A stretch of DNA of 9,204 bases from Ruminococcus sp. UBA5884 (lineage in GTDB: Bacteria; Bacillota; Clostridia; Oscillospirales; Ruminococcaceae). The DNA lies in assembly GCA_002431975.1 (NCBI GenBank), contig DJFA01000055.1, forward strand, positions 5,194 through 14,397, in the 5' to 3' direction. The position numbers were made by a program, and so were the translations under genes. This document shows, piece by piece, positions 1-6,189 of the stretch (the stretch's first letter is position 1; the number at the start of each line of letters is the position of its first letter). The notes under the pieces are model-generated. The model was not told where the DNA came from, searched no databases, and saw only the letters and a list, made by a program, of their open reading frames with translations.

Positions 1-561
1 AAAGCTGAATATCAGAATCGGGTCAAGTATTATATTGACTGCTGCACCGGCTATCTGTGCAATCATAGGAAGCTTCATATTACCGCCTGCCTGAAGAACC
101 TTTGTCCACATACTTTCAAGAAATAATCCGATACTGAAAACACTTACTATTCTTCCGTATGTTATTACTTCCTGACGGACAATTTCCGAGTCAGTTGAAA
201 CTGCGGCATATAAAGGCATCAGAAAAAAACATACTGCGGCAAATAATGCCCACATGACTAAAGCAACAGGAGCAGCTGTTCCTGTTGCTTTTCTGCTTTC
301 ATCATATTCCTTTGTACCTCTTAAAAGGGCTATAAGCGTATTAAGTCCGACTCCCGTTCCTACAGCCAGAGCTATCATAAGAAGCTGCAAAGGATAAATT
401 ATTGAAAGGGCTGTAAGACCGCTTTCAGAATATTTTCCTATAAAATAGCTGTCAACTATATTATAAAGAGCCTGTATAAGCTGAGCCGCCATAACAGGCG
501 GTGCAAGCTTCATAAGAAGCTTCGGGATACTGCCCTCACCGAAATTAATATCATTTTTCAA
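1..561 (-). CDS. MATE-family efflux transporter, N-terminal part (cut by window edge)
   Basis: I translated this gene by eye; it is open for 187 codons and runs off the left edge without a stop. The protein begins (M)KNDINFGEGSIPKLLMKLAP, then NIVDSYFIGKYSESGL and a series of hydrophobic segments, which is the characteristic N-terminus of clostridial MATE (NorM/DinF-like) transporters. That family exports cationic drugs or other small molecules across the plasma membrane using Na+ or H+ gradients; the substrate here cannot be told. About 187 of the usual 440-460 residues are present. The start is a TTG at 561, chosen because GAGGTG lies 8 nt upstream and the family N-terminus begins there. 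It follows the membrane protein at 632-2290 by 70 nt, a gap that holds a degenerate palindromic repeat; co-transcription is plausible but unproven. Confidence 0.88.
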   Translation of the reverse strand, partial: MKNDINFGEGSIPKLLMKLAPPVMAAQLIQALYNIVDSYFIGKYSESGLTALSIIYPLQLLMIALAVGTGVGLNTLIALLRGTKEYDESRKATGTAAPVALVMWALFAAVCFFLMPLYAAVSTDSEIVRQEVITYGRIVSVFSIGLFLESMWTKVLQAGGNMKLPMIAQIAGAAVNIILDPILIFSF

Positions 562-590
562 AATCAGGACACCTCGCATTTGATTGTTTA

Positions 591-619
591 TGCAGGTGCA
601 ACCATTGGTCGCCCCTGCA
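591..619. repeat. Degenerate copy of the GGTCGCCC palindromic repeat
   Basis: A 29-nt imperfect palindrome whose right arm matches the repeat core found at 2425, 2535 and 6988 (TGGTCGCCCC), while the left arm carries two substitutions relative to a perfect mate. On the minus-strand transcript the stem keeps most pairs, with one mismatch and one G-U pair. Here the flanks are TGCAGG/CCTGCA rather than GTAGG. It lies in the 70-nt gap between the membrane protein gene and the MATE gene. No U-tract follows on either strand, so it is not a canonical terminator. Confidence 0.7.
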
Positions 620-631
620 GATTGAAACACA

Positions 632-2290
632 TTACATAAGGTCAAACCTTATATTATTATGACAGCTTATTATATCGCCGTTCTTTACATTTTCATATAT
701 AACGGTACTGCCGTTTTCAAGAGTCATAACAAGGCTGTGGAGTTTGTCATCAGGTGCAGCTATATGAAGCGTATCCGCATAAAAATCCTCATCAACATAA
801 GCCATTACCATCAAATCGTATCCTGATTTATAACGCATACATACCGTTCTTTTTTCAAAATCAAGCTCCTTGACATCTGTGTGGAAGCTTATTTTTTTAT
901 CGCTGTATATTGAAGCATAATCCTCTGTATACTTCATGCTTCCATTTATTCCCGTATTATCAGGGATATATATATCAGTTCCGTCACTTAAATTCGTTAT
1001 GAAATCTCCTGAAACAGCCGCATCAAAACATTCATATTTGACCATGAGTTCTCTGTAGCTGTTTCCCCATATATCAGTTGTAACATCTGCCGCAATACAT
1101 GAAACACATACTGCTCCGGTCATAAAGCACATGAATATCTGTCTGCCGGTCTTGCCGTTTATGCGTGAATATATCATATATATCGCTGTAAGGACAAATA
1201 CTATAAGGAAAAACCAGCTGTAGAATGATGTAAGATATCCATAAGTACCACGTCTTTCCCAGTTTACATATTTTTCAGTAAAACCTACTATGATATTGGG
1301 CATGAAAATCCCTGCAAACGACATGAGAAGCAGCACATAATCAGGGCATTTCAATGAAATTTTCTGCATTACCTTAAAAAATATCACTGATATCAGCATA
1401 GCCTTAAAAATACTTCCTATTGTAAGCAGACTTAAAAATTCATGAAGTCCGAGCTGATGTTTTGATACCATATCAAAAAATTCAAAAAGCGGTGAAAAAC
1501 TTACTGAATAATGATATACTGTTTTAAGACTTAAAAACGGTTCATGCACATAGAACTGATTTCCGTCATAAGCTGACGGATAAAATATCCTCCAGACAAA
1601 ATAAATCACTGTATACGCTGCACTGACCACTGCATACGGCAGAAAATCCCTCAAAAAATTATTGACATTAAGCTTATTGTTTTTATGGCATCTGTTTTTT
1701 ACAAATGCAATTACTGCAAAAAACACTATAAATACGATAAATGCTTCATATATCATGCATGACATCAGAAAAAGCAATGTGCTGACTGCAATATTTGTTT
1801 TTTTTCTTCCTATAAATGAATTGAGAAAAAAATTCAATGAGAAAAACATAAGTCCTATTGGTATCTGATGGCATAATGCATATGCTGCAAGAAGATTATG
1901 ATACGGCGAAAGCGTTGAAAGTGCAAAGAAAAGCAGTACTGAAACATATGCTATATTTTTTCCTGCATGATTTTTAAGAAGTATGAAAAATCCAAATGCA
2001 TCAAAAAGCAATGCGGCAAATGATATTATCTTATAGACAATCACCGAATCCGCAAGAAACGGTATCCCTAAAAGCCATGTATTCCAGAGATGAGTTATCC
2101 TGCCTGATTTTGCTGAATGGACTGCATATTCTGCAAGTCTGCCGAGCTTTGCAATTGTATAGATTCGCATATCATCATGAACGGTGAACATTATATCACG
2201 GATATTCCAGAAAAGAAAGACCACAGAAAAAACAAGTGCTGCTATACAGATAAATTTTTCTGATTTCAGATTCTGAATAGTTTTTTTCAC
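632..2290 (-). CDS. Polytopic membrane protein, GT-C/GtrII-like glycosyltransferase candidate
   Basis: The 552-residue protein has about ten predicted membrane segments (roughly 14-30, 83-106, 111-128, 140-158, 170-197, 215-234, 290-308, 318-338, 354-375, 384-403) followed by a soluble C-terminal domain of about 150 residues, probably outside the cell. An acidic VHDD motif (residues 37-40) just after the first membrane segment is the arrangement seen in GT-C glycosyltransferases, where acidic residues in the first outer loop bind the lipid-linked sugar donor. This suggests transfer of a sugar to a surface polymer, but I recognise no specific family with certainty and the substrate is unknown. 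The start is set at GTG 2290 because GGAGG lies 7 nt upstream; an in-frame TTG at 2311 would place that Shine-Dalgarno inside the gene. The MATE gene follows in the same direction. Confidence 0.7.
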   Translation of the reverse strand: MKKTIQNLKSEKFICIAALVFSVVFLFWNIRDIMFTVHDDMRIYTIAKLGRLAEYAVHSAKSGRITHLWNTWLLGIPFLADSVIVYKIISFAALLFDAFGFFILLKNHAGKNIAYVSVLLFFALSTLSPYHNLLAAYALCHQIPIGLMFFSLNFFLNSFIGRKKTNIAVSTLLFLMSCMIYEAFIVFIVFFAVIAFVKNRCHKNNKLNVNNFLRDFLPYAVVSAAYTVIYFVWRIFYPSAYDGNQFYVHEPFLSLKTVYHYSVSFSPLFEFFDMVSKHQLGLHEFLSLLTIGSIFKAMLISVIFFKVMQKISLKCPDYVLLLMSFAGIFMPNIIVGFTEKYVNWERRGTYGYLTSFYSWFFLIVFVLTAIYMIYSRINGKTGRQIFMCFMTGAVCVSCIAADVTTDIWGNSYRELMVKYECFDAAVSGDFITNLSDGTDIYIPDNTGINGSMKYTEDYASIYSDKKISFHTDVKELDFEKRTVCMRYKSGYDLMVMAYVDEDFYADTLHIAAPDDKLHSLVMTLENGSTVIYENVKNGDIISCHNNIRFDLM

Positions 2291-2297
2291 TGTCAAA

Positions 2298-2302
2298 CCT
2301 CC
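2298..2302 (-). promoter_or_regulatory. Shine-Dalgarno that fixes the GTG start at 2290
   Basis: The minus strand reads GGAGG, 7 nt before the GTG at 2290. It falls inside the longer reading frame beginning at TTG 2311, so it argues for the shorter protein. Confidence 0.8.
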
Positions 2303-2360
2303 AATATACAACGTTTATTCCCTGTAGTTCGCCCGTATTTTCAATGTTGTCGAGTCTGCA

Positions 2361-2397
2361 TTATTTAACGCTAATTCGATGATTATTTTCTATAATT
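2361..2397. repeat. AT-rich repeat, copy 1 (paired with 9151-9187)
   Basis: It aligns without gaps to 9151-9187 with 29 of 37 positions identical. The shared blocks are TTATTTAA, AATTCGA and TTCTATAATT. It lies about 70 nt upstream of the GTG start of the membrane protein gene, and the other copy lies about 50 nt upstream of the cysE start, so both are in gene leaders. Shared base composition inflates such matches, but the ungapped conserved blocks are more than AT bias easily explains. Confidence 0.5.
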
Positions 2398-2424
2398 CGT
2401 TCATCTGAAATTCAGATTCATTTT

Positions 2425-2558
2425 GTAGGGGCGACCATTGGTCGCCCGTTGCAGTTTACCAGAATTTCAAATGAATAATCAATAATTTTATTCCGAAAAC
2501 AGATATCAAAATTATGGTTTAACCATAATTCAGGCGGGCGACCAATGGTCGCCCCTAC
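2425..2558. mobile_element. MITE-like 134-bp element with 24-bp terminal inverted repeats
   Basis: The ends are exact inverted copies of each other: 2425-2448 begins GTAGGGGCGACC and 2535-2558 ends GGTCGCCCCTAC. Each arm is itself palindromic. The interior is AT-rich, has no ORF, and contains a perfect 10-bp-arm palindrome at 2510-2530. Non-coding DNA bounded by inverted repeats fits a miniature inverted-repeat element or a paired REP-type unit (BIME-like). I see no clear target-site duplication: the outer flanks are TTTT on the left and AGAA on the right. Whether it moves or moved as a unit is inference; two independent insertions of the short repeat in opposite orientation would look the same. 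Confidence 0.55.
2510..2530. repeat. Perfect palindrome inside the 134-bp element
   Basis: AATTATGGTT and AACCATAATT are perfect inverted arms around a single T. In RNA this forms a short AU-rich hairpin. It has no U-tract and is not next to a start codon. It may be structural within the element or a protein-binding dyad. Confidence 0.6.
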
Positions 2559-2615
2559 AGAATAAAGGGAAAATTCATTGTTTTCAATCATAAAATTTTT
2601 GTTATGGAATTAACA

Positions 2616-3092
2616 TTATTTATGATATTTTCCGCCGTGTGAAATCTGAAATGCACGGTAAAGCTGTTCAAGCAGCATTACTCTTGCAAGCTGATGCGGA
2701 AATGTCATTTCAGACATTGAAAGCTTAAAATCAGACATCTGCTTGACTGAATCGGCTATGCCGTGAGAACTGCCTATAACAATGCTTACAGTACTTGTCC
2801 CTGAAACACCTGCATTTTCGATTTTTTCGGAGAATTTTACGCTTGAAAGCTGTCTGCCCTCTATGCACATGGATATCAGATATCCTTTGCAGAGCTTCAT
2901 TATATCAGCTGCTTCATGTTCAAGACATTTAATGATATCCTTTTCTGAAGGATTTTCGGGGAGTCTGCATTCATTTACTTCATAAATTTTAAGATTGCAG
3001 AAAGCCTTCAGTCTTTTTGAATATTCCGCACAGGCATCTGAAAGATATTTTTCCTTTAATTTTCCGACAGCTATAATATTTATATTCATCAT
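2616..3092 (-). CDS. rlmH: 23S rRNA (pseudouridine1915-N3)-methyltransferase RlmH
   Basis: RlmH is a small dimeric SPOUT-class enzyme that uses S-adenosylmethionine to methylate pseudouridine 1915 in helix 69 of 23S rRNA on assembled 70S ribosomes. The 158-residue product starts MMNINIIAVGKLKEKYL and ends in the family's signature C-terminus: a VIGSSHGI loop (usually IGGxxG), LSMSEMTFPHQLARVMLLEQ and a terminal YHK. Length matches the family (155-160). I chose ATG 3092 (a second ATG follows directly) because AGGAGA lies 10 nt upstream. A longer frame from 3170 would add 26 non-homologous residues, would overlap murA and would translate through a terminator hairpin. It follows murA by 52 nt. 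The IGG to IGS change in the cofactor loop is a mild oddity. No SCC-type insertion is seen at its 3' end. Confidence 0.95.
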   Translation of the reverse strand: MMNINIIAVGKLKEKYLSDACAEYSKRLKAFCNLKIYEVNECRLPENPSEKDIIKCLEHEAADIMKLCKGYLISMCIEGRQLSSVKFSEKIENAGVSGTSTVSIVIGSSHGIADSVKQMSDFKLSMSEMTFPHQLARVMLLEQLYRAFQISHGGKYHK

Positions 3093-3102
3093 AAGCAAAA
3101 AT

Positions 3103-3108
3103 TCTCCT
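3103..3108 (-). promoter_or_regulatory. Shine-Dalgarno that fixes the rlmH start
   Basis: The minus strand reads AGGAGA, 10 nt before ATG 3092 and 2 nt after the last U of the upstream terminator. It decides against the longer frame starting at 3170. Confidence 0.75.
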
Positions 3109-3110
3109 GT

Positions 3111-3138
3111 AAAAAAGACGCTGTTAAAAGCGTCCTTT
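3111..3138 (-). terminator. Rho-independent terminator after murA
   Basis: On the minus strand AAAGGACGC pairs with GCGTCTTTT (nine pairs including one G-U) around an 8-nt loop, ending in six consecutive Us. It begins 6 nt after the murA stop. It lies immediately upstream of the rlmH Shine-Dalgarno, so rlmH must be expressed by read-through or from a promoter inside murA. Confidence 0.85.
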
Positions 3139-3144
3139 ATTTTT

Positions 3145-4428
3145 TTATAAAGCTTTTTTGACTGAAGCACCGGGGAAATGTTTTTTCTCTATCAGAGCAC
3201 CTACTCCTCTGAGTTTTTTGTCCATATCCTCATAGCCTCTTTCAATATGGTATATATCCTCTATTTCAGTAGTTCCTGTAGCTGCAAGACCGGCTATTAT
3301 AAGTGCTGCTCCTGCACGCAAATCACAGGCTTTTACCTGAGCTCCTGTAAGATGACCAGTTCCTTCAATTACAGCAACTTTGCCGTCAACTGATATATCC
3401 GCTCCCATTCTTCTGAGTTCATCAACATATCTGAAACGGTTGCTCCAGATTCCCTCTGTAACAATACTTGTTCCCTCTGCAAGAGTGAGGAGTGTTGCTA
3501 TCTGAGGCTGCATATCAGTAGGAAATCCCGGGTGCGGCATAGTCTTTACACTTGTTTTTACAAGCGGCCCGTCAACCCATACTCTGACGCTGTCATCAAA
3601 TTCCTCTATATTCACGCCTATCTTTGCAAGCTTTGCAGTAATTGATTCAAGATGTTTCGGAGTAACATTCTTTATAAGGATATCTCCTCTTGTCGCAGCA
3701 GCGGCAATCATATAAGTACCGGCTTCTATCTGGTCAGGAATTATAGCATAGGTAGTGCCTCTGAGGTAATCCACTCCCTTTATCTTTATAACATCAGTTC
3801 CTGCTCCCATGATATTTGCACCCATTGAATTGAGGAAATTTGCAAGGTCAACGATATGCGGTTCTTTTGCTGCATTTTCGATAACAGTAAGACCTTTTGC
3901 CCTTACTGCTGCAAGTATCGCATTCATTGTAGCTCCGACTGAAACAACATCGAGATATATCTGGCTTCCTTTAAGTTCTTCAGCTGAAACATCAACCATT
4001 CCATGGTCGATTGAGCTTTTTGCTCCGAGATTTGCAAACGCTTTAAGATGCTGGTCTATCGGTCTGTCGCCGAGCGGACAGCCTCCCGGCATTGAAACTC
4101 TTGCTCTTTTGAATTTTCCGAGCAACGCTCCGAGGAAATAATATGAAGCCCTCATTTTTCTTGCCATTTCATAAGGCACGACTGAGTTGCTCAGATGACT
4201 TGCATCAATCCTGAATGTTGTACGGTTTATCATACGCACATCGGCACCCATTTCACTGAGAATACGAAGACTTATTGATACATCGCTTATATTCGGCACG
4301 TTTTCAAGAATACATGGTTCATCTGAAAGAATAACTGCCGGAATTATCGCTACAGCAGCATTTTTTGCTCCGCTTACTTCAATTTCTCCTGTAAGACGGC
4401 GGCCGCCCTGAATTACAAATTTGTCCAA
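3145..4428 (-). CDS. murA: UDP-N-acetylglucosamine 1-carboxyvinyltransferase MurA
   Basis: MurA transfers enolpyruvate from phosphoenolpyruvate to UDP-GlcNAc in the cytoplasm, the first committed step of peptidoglycan synthesis and the target of fosfomycin. The 427-residue protein has the usual length and the two-domain inside-out alpha/beta-barrel pattern. Catalytic and binding residues are in place: K22-N23 in VSGAKNAA, C117 in PGGCPLGDRP (the Cys alkylated by fosfomycin, Cys115 in E. coli), D305 in HPGFPTDMQ and R397 in HIERGYE. The C-terminal CDLRAGAALIIAGLAA stretch is typical. Start is TTG 4428, supported by AAGGGGAG 8 nt upstream and by the family N-terminus. Firmicutes often carry two MurA paralogues; I cannot tell which this is. 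An intrinsic terminator follows directly, then rlmH. Two hairpins fill the 134-nt leader. Confidence 0.97.
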   Translation of the reverse strand: MDKFVIQGGRRLTGEIEVSGAKNAAVAIIPAVILSDEPCILENVPNISDVSISLRILSEMGADVRMINRTTFRIDASHLSNSVVPYEMARKMRASYYFLGALLGKFKRARVSMPGGCPLGDRPIDQHLKAFANLGAKSSIDHGMVDVSAEELKGSQIYLDVVSVGATMNAILAAVRAKGLTVIENAAKEPHIVDLANFLNSMGANIMGAGTDVIKIKGVDYLRGTTYAIIPDQIEAGTYMIAAAATRGDILIKNVTPKHLESITAKLAKIGVNIEEFDDSVRVWVDGPLVKTSVKTMPHPGFPTDMQPQIATLLTLAEGTSIVTEGIWSNRFRYVDELRRMGADISVDGKVAVIEGTGHLTGAQVKACDLRAGAALIIAGLAATGTTEIEDIYHIERGYEDMDKKLRGVGALIEKKHFPGASVKKAL

Positions 4429-4468
4429 TCTAAGTTCTCCCCTTAATGGTTTTATTAATTATTATTAA

Positions 4469-4516
4469 CTGATTTTAAGAAAATATCCTTTATTCAGGAT
4501 ATCTTTGTAAAATCAG
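4469..4516 (-). promoter_or_regulatory. Long imperfect hairpin in the murA leader
   Basis: On the minus strand CTGATTTT pairs exactly with AAAATCAG 40 nt later. Inside this, AAGATATCC pairs with GGATATTTT around an 8-nt loop, leaving small internal bulges. It lies 40 nt upstream of the murA TTG start. The inner stem followed by UUUUCUU could act as a weak terminator or attenuator. Equally, it may be a second terminator for the upstream cyclophilin operon. No competing antiterminator stem is obvious. Confidence 0.5.
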
Positions 4517-4522
4517 CAAATA

Positions 4523-4550
4523 ACCACTGACAGCCAAAGCTGTCAGCAGT
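4523..4550 (-). terminator. Probable terminator hairpin of the cyclophilin operon
   Basis: The minus strand folds as a 12-bp stem: CTGACAGC pairs perfectly with GCTGTCAG around a UUUG loop, extended by two G-U and two Watson-Crick pairs. It starts 12 nt after the stop codon of the gene at 4563-5351. The tail (UAUUUGCUGAUUUU) is only moderately U-rich, so termination may be partial. Confidence 0.65.
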
Positions 4551-4562
4551 ATTCACACATAA

Positions 4563-5351
4563 TTATTTTTTATATTCTTCCATTCTGGCATAGTTGATAA
4601 CAACCTCATCAGTTGGTTTATCTGATGAATCTGTTGCAACAGAAGCTATTTCAAAGCATATGTCAAGACCTTCAAAAACCTGACCGAATACTTCATAGTC
4701 GCCGTCAAGGAACGGATAGCCGCCTTTTTCATAATAAAGCTCCTTGACTTCATCTGAATATGATTTGTTATACTGGGTCTGAAGGCTGTCAAAATGGTCT
4801 GAATCTATATTGGTAAGACCTGTAACTATAAAGAACTGGCTGCCATTGAGTTTATCTCTGGCTGTAGCATATGATACCGCACCTGAAAAATGTCTGAGTC
4901 CGGTATTTATTTCCTGAGCAAATCCTTTGCCCCAGATACTCTGACCGCCGCCGCCTGTTCCGGTCGGGTCGCCGCCCTGTATCATAAAGTCCTTGATTAC
5001 TCTGTGGAATGTAAGTCCGTCATAATAGCCGGAATTTATAAGATTTTCAAAATTCTCAACGCCTTTCGGACACTGTTCAGGGAAAAGCTTGATTTTTACC
5101 TGACCATATCCTTCAATATCGAGAACTGCAACTTTTTCACCCTCAACAGGTTCTGTGAAGTTGTATATCTCATCGGATTCAGTGATAACCGGCCCTTCTG
5201 ATGAATCGTTCTTCTTTACAGCTGATGATGCAGATGATGAACTGTCCTCTCCGAGAGTCACGGAATCTGATGATGTTTTGCTGTCTGAACAGGCTGCAAG
5301 TGATACAACCATTGCAAGACACATAATTCCTGAAATAAATTTTTTAAACAT
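4563..5351 (-). CDS. Cyclophilin-type peptidyl-prolyl cis-trans isomerase, lipoprotein (paralogue 1)
   Basis: It probably catalyses cis-trans isomerisation of X-Pro bonds in proteins folding outside the membrane. The 262-residue protein opens with a lipoprotein signal peptide ending LAAC (Cys21), then a Ser/Asp-rich linker (about 22-60) and a cyclophilin domain (about 72-260). Core motifs are intact: FHRVIKDFMIQGGDPTGTG (catalytic Arg117, pocket Phe122 and Gln125) and NGSQFFIV. The cyclosporin-contacting Trp of human CypA is replaced by Phe214 (PFLDG), as in many bacterial cyclophilins. About 35 extra residues lie between FFIVTG and YPFLDG. Start is ATG 5351, with GAGGTG 7 nt upstream. It follows its close paralogue (5368-6060) by 16 nt, so the two form an operon and look like a tandem duplication. 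A hairpin terminator follows. Confidence 0.93.
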   Translation of the reverse strand: MFKKFISGIMCLAMVVSLAACSDSKTSSDSVTLGEDSSSSASSAVKKNDSSEGPVITESDEIYNFTEPVEGEKVAVLDIEGYGQVKIKLFPEQCPKGVENFENLINSGYYDGLTFHRVIKDFMIQGGDPTGTGGGGQSIWGKGFAQEINTGLRHFSGAVSYATARDKLNGSQFFIVTGLTNIDSDHFDSLQTQYNKSYSDEVKELYYEKGGYPFLDGDYEVFGQVFEGLDICFEIASVATDSSDKPTDEVVINYARMEEYKK

Positions 5352-5367
5352 TTATATTCACCTCATA

Positions 5368-6060
5368 TTAATTTTCAAATTCAGTTATCTGAGCTTTTTC
5401 TATTATTATATCAGAAACAGGTCTGTTATTTTCATCTGTCTGAACGGCAGCTATTTTAAAGCATATTTCAAGACCTTCAAAGACCTGACCGAATACCTCA
5501 TAATTTCCGTCCAGAGGAGGATATCCTCCTGCACTTTCATACATATCTGCTACATTTTCAGGGAAATAATATCCATTGTCAGAGAGTGACTGAAAATCAA
5601 TATCCGAAGCACCTGTTACTATAAAAAACTGGCTTCCGTTTAACTTATCATCTGATGTGGCATAGGAAACTGCTCCGGAAAAATGCCTCAGACCGCTGTT
5701 TATCTCCTGTTCAAAGCCATCGCCCCAGATACTTTCTCCGCCGCTTCCCGTACCTGTCGGGTCGCCGCCCTGTATCATGAAGTTCTGTATTACCCTGTGA
5801 AAAACAGTTCCGTCATAATATCCTGATTCTATAAGCTTTTCAAAATTTTCAACGCCTTTCGGGCATTGCTCCGGAAAAAGCTTTATTTTTATATCGCCGT
5901 AGTCCTTTATTGAAATAACGGCTATTTTCTCGCCGCTCTGCGGTCTTGTATAGTTGAGAATCTCAACATCATCGAGTGAAACATATTTTCTGCCGCAGCC
6001 TGAAAAAATCATCACGCATAAAACAGAAATTGTTATAAAAGATATGATTTTTCTTATCAT
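5368..6060 (-). CDS. Cyclophilin-type peptidyl-prolyl cis-trans isomerase, lipoprotein (paralogue 2)
   Basis: This 230-residue surface-anchored prolyl isomerase has a lipobox FSGC (Cys22) after a hydrophobic signal segment. The cyclophilin domain (about 45-225) follows almost directly, lacking the Ser-rich linker of its neighbour. FHRVIQNFMIQGGDPTGTG carries catalytic Arg89, Phe94 and Gln97, and NGSQFFIVTG is present. Long shared stretches with the downstream gene, for example LFPEQCPKGVENFE and YEVFGQVFEGL, show recent common ancestry. I chose ATG 6060 because AAAGGA lies 6 nt upstream; an in-frame TTG at 6075 would add five residues and put the Shine-Dalgarno inside the gene. A strong promoter at 6102-6130 gives a leader of about 35 nt. 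The gene is first of a two-gene operon. A native substrate is not evident. Confidence 0.93.
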   Translation of the reverse strand: MIRKIISFITISVLCVMIFSGCGRKYVSLDDVEILNYTRPQSGEKIAVISIKDYGDIKIKLFPEQCPKGVENFEKLIESGYYDGTVFHRVIQNFMIQGGDPTGTGSGGESIWGDGFEQEINSGLRHFSGAVSYATSDDKLNGSQFFIVTGASDIDFQSLSDNGYYFPENVADMYESAGGYPPLDGNYEVFGQVFEGLEICFKIAAVQTDENNRPVSDIIIEKAQITEFEN

Positions 6061-6066
6061 AAATAA

Positions 6067-6072
6067 TCCTTT
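6067..6072 (-). promoter_or_regulatory. Shine-Dalgarno that fixes the ATG start at 6060
   Basis: The minus strand reads AAAGGA, 6 nt before ATG 6060. It favours that ATG over the in-frame TTG at 6075, from which the Shine-Dalgarno would lie within the coding frame. Confidence 0.75.
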
Positions 6073-6101
6073 CAAATTAAATCTGACTCCATATCTTTTT
6101 T

Positions 6102-6130
6102 ATTATACTATATCAGATTGATTTTGTAAA
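6102..6130 (-). promoter_or_regulatory. Sigma-A-like promoter of the two-gene cyclophilin operon
   Basis: On the minus strand the -35 box is TTTACA (6125-6130, five of six consensus bases), followed by a 17-nt spacer and a perfect -10 box TATAAT (6102-6107). Transcription should begin near 6095, about 35 nt before the ATG at 6060. It is the clearest promoter in the window. Confidence 0.85.
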
Positions 6131-6141
6131 GTAAATTTACA
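6125..6141. promoter_or_regulatory. Candidate operator dyad overlapping the -35 box
   Basis: TGTAAA-N5-TTTACA forms an exact inverted repeat whose one arm is the -35 box of the cyclophilin promoter. An internal GTAAATTTAC palindrome overlaps it. This is the placement expected of a repressor site, but both arms are AT-rich and chance is possible. I cannot assign a regulator. Confidence 0.35.
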
Positions 6142-6189
6142 TTGCACTGCGAAATTTTAGCGTTTATGTCTGTTTTTTTTAATCAAAAG

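Larger units (their letters stand above)
2291..2615. other. 325-nt intergenic region rich in repeats
   Basis: This is the only gap over 300 nt. From the rlmH end it contains a 134-bp inverted-repeat element (2425-2558), then one copy of an AT-rich repeat (2361-2397), then the leader of the membrane protein gene with its Shine-Dalgarno at 2298-2302. I see no ORF with a convincing start and no tRNA. A short GC-rich patch near 2325-2335 (TTCGCCCGTA) could be a decayed scrap of the palindromic repeat, but it is too short to claim. I could not settle on a promoter for the membrane protein gene. Confidence 0.7.

Noticed and set aside
591..2558. Repeats as a CRISPR array
   Set aside because: Copies are few, in both orientations, unevenly spaced by tens to thousands of bases, and lie without cas genes.
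2616..2640. TATCATAAAT at the 3' end of rlmH, resembling the SCCmec attachment site
   Set aside because: The match is simply the codons for the conserved terminal Tyr-His-Lys; no recombinase, second att copy or cassette is present in the window.
3093..3170. Longer rlmH reading frame beginning inside the murA 3' end
   Set aside because: The extra 26 residues have no family counterpart, the frame crosses a terminator hairpin, and AGGAGA precedes the internal ATG at 3092.
6131..6189. Terminator after the divergent cyclophilin gene
   Set aside because: There is an A-rich run and short near-palindromes, but no stem of useful length followed by Us on the minus strand.
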